This document shows, piece by piece, positions 62,041 through 62,611 of a stretch of DNA of 62,611 nt (positions are counted from its first letter, which is position 1; each line of letters starts with the position of its first letter). Where the stretch lies: positions 1 to 62,611 of the forward strand of contig NZ_SSMW01000009.1 in the NCBI RefSeq assembly GCF_004799405.1, written 5' to 3'. The DNA comes from Bradyrhizobium sp. GTDB lineage: Bacteria; Pseudomonadota; Alphaproteobacteria; Rhizobiales; Xanthobacteraceae. The position numbers and the translations under genes are program-made. Below the pieces are notes generated by a model, which was given only the letters and a program-made list of their open reading frames with translations, had not been told where the DNA came from and did no database searches.

Positions 62041-62611
62041 ACGTCAACCCCAGGCCCCTCGATGCGATGACCGCCTTCTCGTTTAACGGCAGCGCGCCGC
62101 TGAACAACGCCGAAGAGCTGGAGGCCGCACTCCGCCATATCGGGGCGACCCGCTATCACAATCTGCACCCGTTTCACCGGCTGCTGCATGGCGGCAAGCT
62201 CAACAAGGGACAGGTGCAGGCCTGGGCGCTGAACCGGTACTATTACCAGAGCACCATTCCGCTCAAGGACGCCGTGGTGATCTCGCGGTTTCGCGACCGC
62301 GGCATCCGGACGGAATGGCGGCACAGGATAGAAGACCATGACGGCGATGTCGGCACCGAGGGTGGCATCGAGCGATGGCTCAAGCTGACCGAAGGGCTCG
62401 GTTTAGACAGCGCCTATGTGGAATCCGCCGAAGGCATCCTTCCCGCCACCCGATTTGCGGTCGAGGCCTATGTGCATTTCGTCCGCAACAGGACTCCGCT
62501 CGAAGCCATCGCTTCCTCGCTCACCGAACTGTTCGCACCCAACCTGCATGAAGAGCGCATCTCGGGAATGCTGGCGCATTACGATTTCGTCAACCCGGAC
62601 ATCATGAGCTA
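62037..62611 (+). CDS. pqqC: PQQ synthase PqqC, cut by the window end
   Basis: The first 191 codons of the cofactorless oxidase that completes PQQ by ring closure and eight-electron oxidation. Seen are YHNLHPFHRLLHGGKLNKGQ, WALNRYYYQSTIPLKDA, HRIEDHDGDVGTEGGI, EGILPATRFAVEAYVHFV and SSLTELFAPNLHEERISGML, all PqqC blocks with conserved His, Tyr and Arg residues of the active site. The GTG start overlaps the pqqB stop (GTGA); an ATG at 62067 is possible. The remaining 50-70 residues lie outside the window. Confidence 0.95.
   Translation, partial: MNVNPRPLDAMTAFSFNGSAPLNNAEELEAALRHIGATRYHNLHPFHRLLHGGKLNKGQVQAWALNRYYYQSTIPLKDAVVISRFRDRGIRTEWRHRIEDHDGDVGTEGGIERWLKLTEGLGLDSAYVESAEGILPATRFAVEAYVHFVRNRTPLEAIASSLTELFAPNLHEERISGMLAHYDFVNPDIMS

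Overview
This window looks like chromosomal DNA of a slow-growing Bradyrhizobium-type alphaproteobacterium (Bradyrhizobiaceae). The reasons are high GC with dense coding, a thiO-thiS-thiG-thiE-thiC operon behind a TPP riboswitch, an Irr-type iron control element in front of bacterioferritin, a FixK/FNR box, a CtrA box, the dispersed palindromic elements typical of these genomes, and a 389-residue enolase-superfamily protein whose catalytic residues fall at the positions known for Bradyrhizobium D-tartrate dehydratase. The window opens in an eroded stretch and ends inside pqqC.

Layout. 1-2.8 kb: gene-poor edge with an adenylate-cyclase remnant, a GlcG/HbpS-like secreted protein and two small conserved proteins. 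2.8-9.1 kb: mostly envelope proteins (His-rich secreted protein, extensin-like lipoprotein, a 31-residue membrane protein, a FecR-domain protein, a DUF4403 protein, two PRC-barrel proteins). 9.4-14.5 kb: an OmpR-type two-component pair, a zinc-ribbon protein, a large GT-C-like membrane protein and a lytic transglycosylase. 14.5-19.5 kb: the thiamine operon. 19.5-25.5 kb: small secreted proteins, a frameshifted RidA gene, a J-domain protein, an SDR, a stand-alone Fis-type regulator behind a CtrA box, a P450, and small proteins including a YjbR-PPOX pair. 25.5-27.7 kb: bfr and bfd with iron and oxygen control sites, then two tandem glycine-zipper proteins. 27.7-34.5 kb: MltB-like transglycosylase, EttA, a 2-hydroxyacid dehydrogenase and an L,D-transpeptidase. 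34.5-40 kb: two sulfurtransferases, a CoxE-like VWA protein divergent from a MoxR ATPase, and an acyltransferase. 39.6-44.6 kb: a reverse-strand operon of SMP-30, GNAT, GMC oxidoreductase and DUF4239, with an AraC/GyrI regulator upstream. 44.6-45.2 kb: a graveyard of a repeat, an ABC binding-protein pseudogene and a long hairpin element. 45.2-55.3 kb: cupin, GST, PHA depolymerase, DJ-1/MHS transporter pair, cysteine synthase, and an MFS/AraC divergent pair. 55.5-60.6 kb: malonyl-CoA decarboxylase and an amidase-gpx-DUF3297-tarD operon. 60.9 kb to the end: pqqA-pqqB-pqqC.

How the parts work together. Three regulatory layouts are readable from sequence. In the TPP riboswitch, the 3' strand of helix P1 is itself the thiO ribosome binding site, and its promoter lies inside the preceding coding sequence. 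Bfr and Bfd (iron storage and release) sit behind an iron site and an oxygen site respectively. The pqqA-pqqB gap holds a branched hairpin with a T-run, which would make far more PqqA precursor than PqqB/C. Cell-wall enzymes recur (two lytic transglycosylases, an L,D-transpeptidase, the extensin-like protein), but they are not in one operon. I found no CRISPR array, no tRNA or rRNA gene, no intact insertion sequence, and no convincing undescribed multi-gene system. The best novelty candidates are small: the glycine-zipper paralogs, the Cys-rich Bfd tail, the His-rich protein and the CtrA-linked Fis protein.
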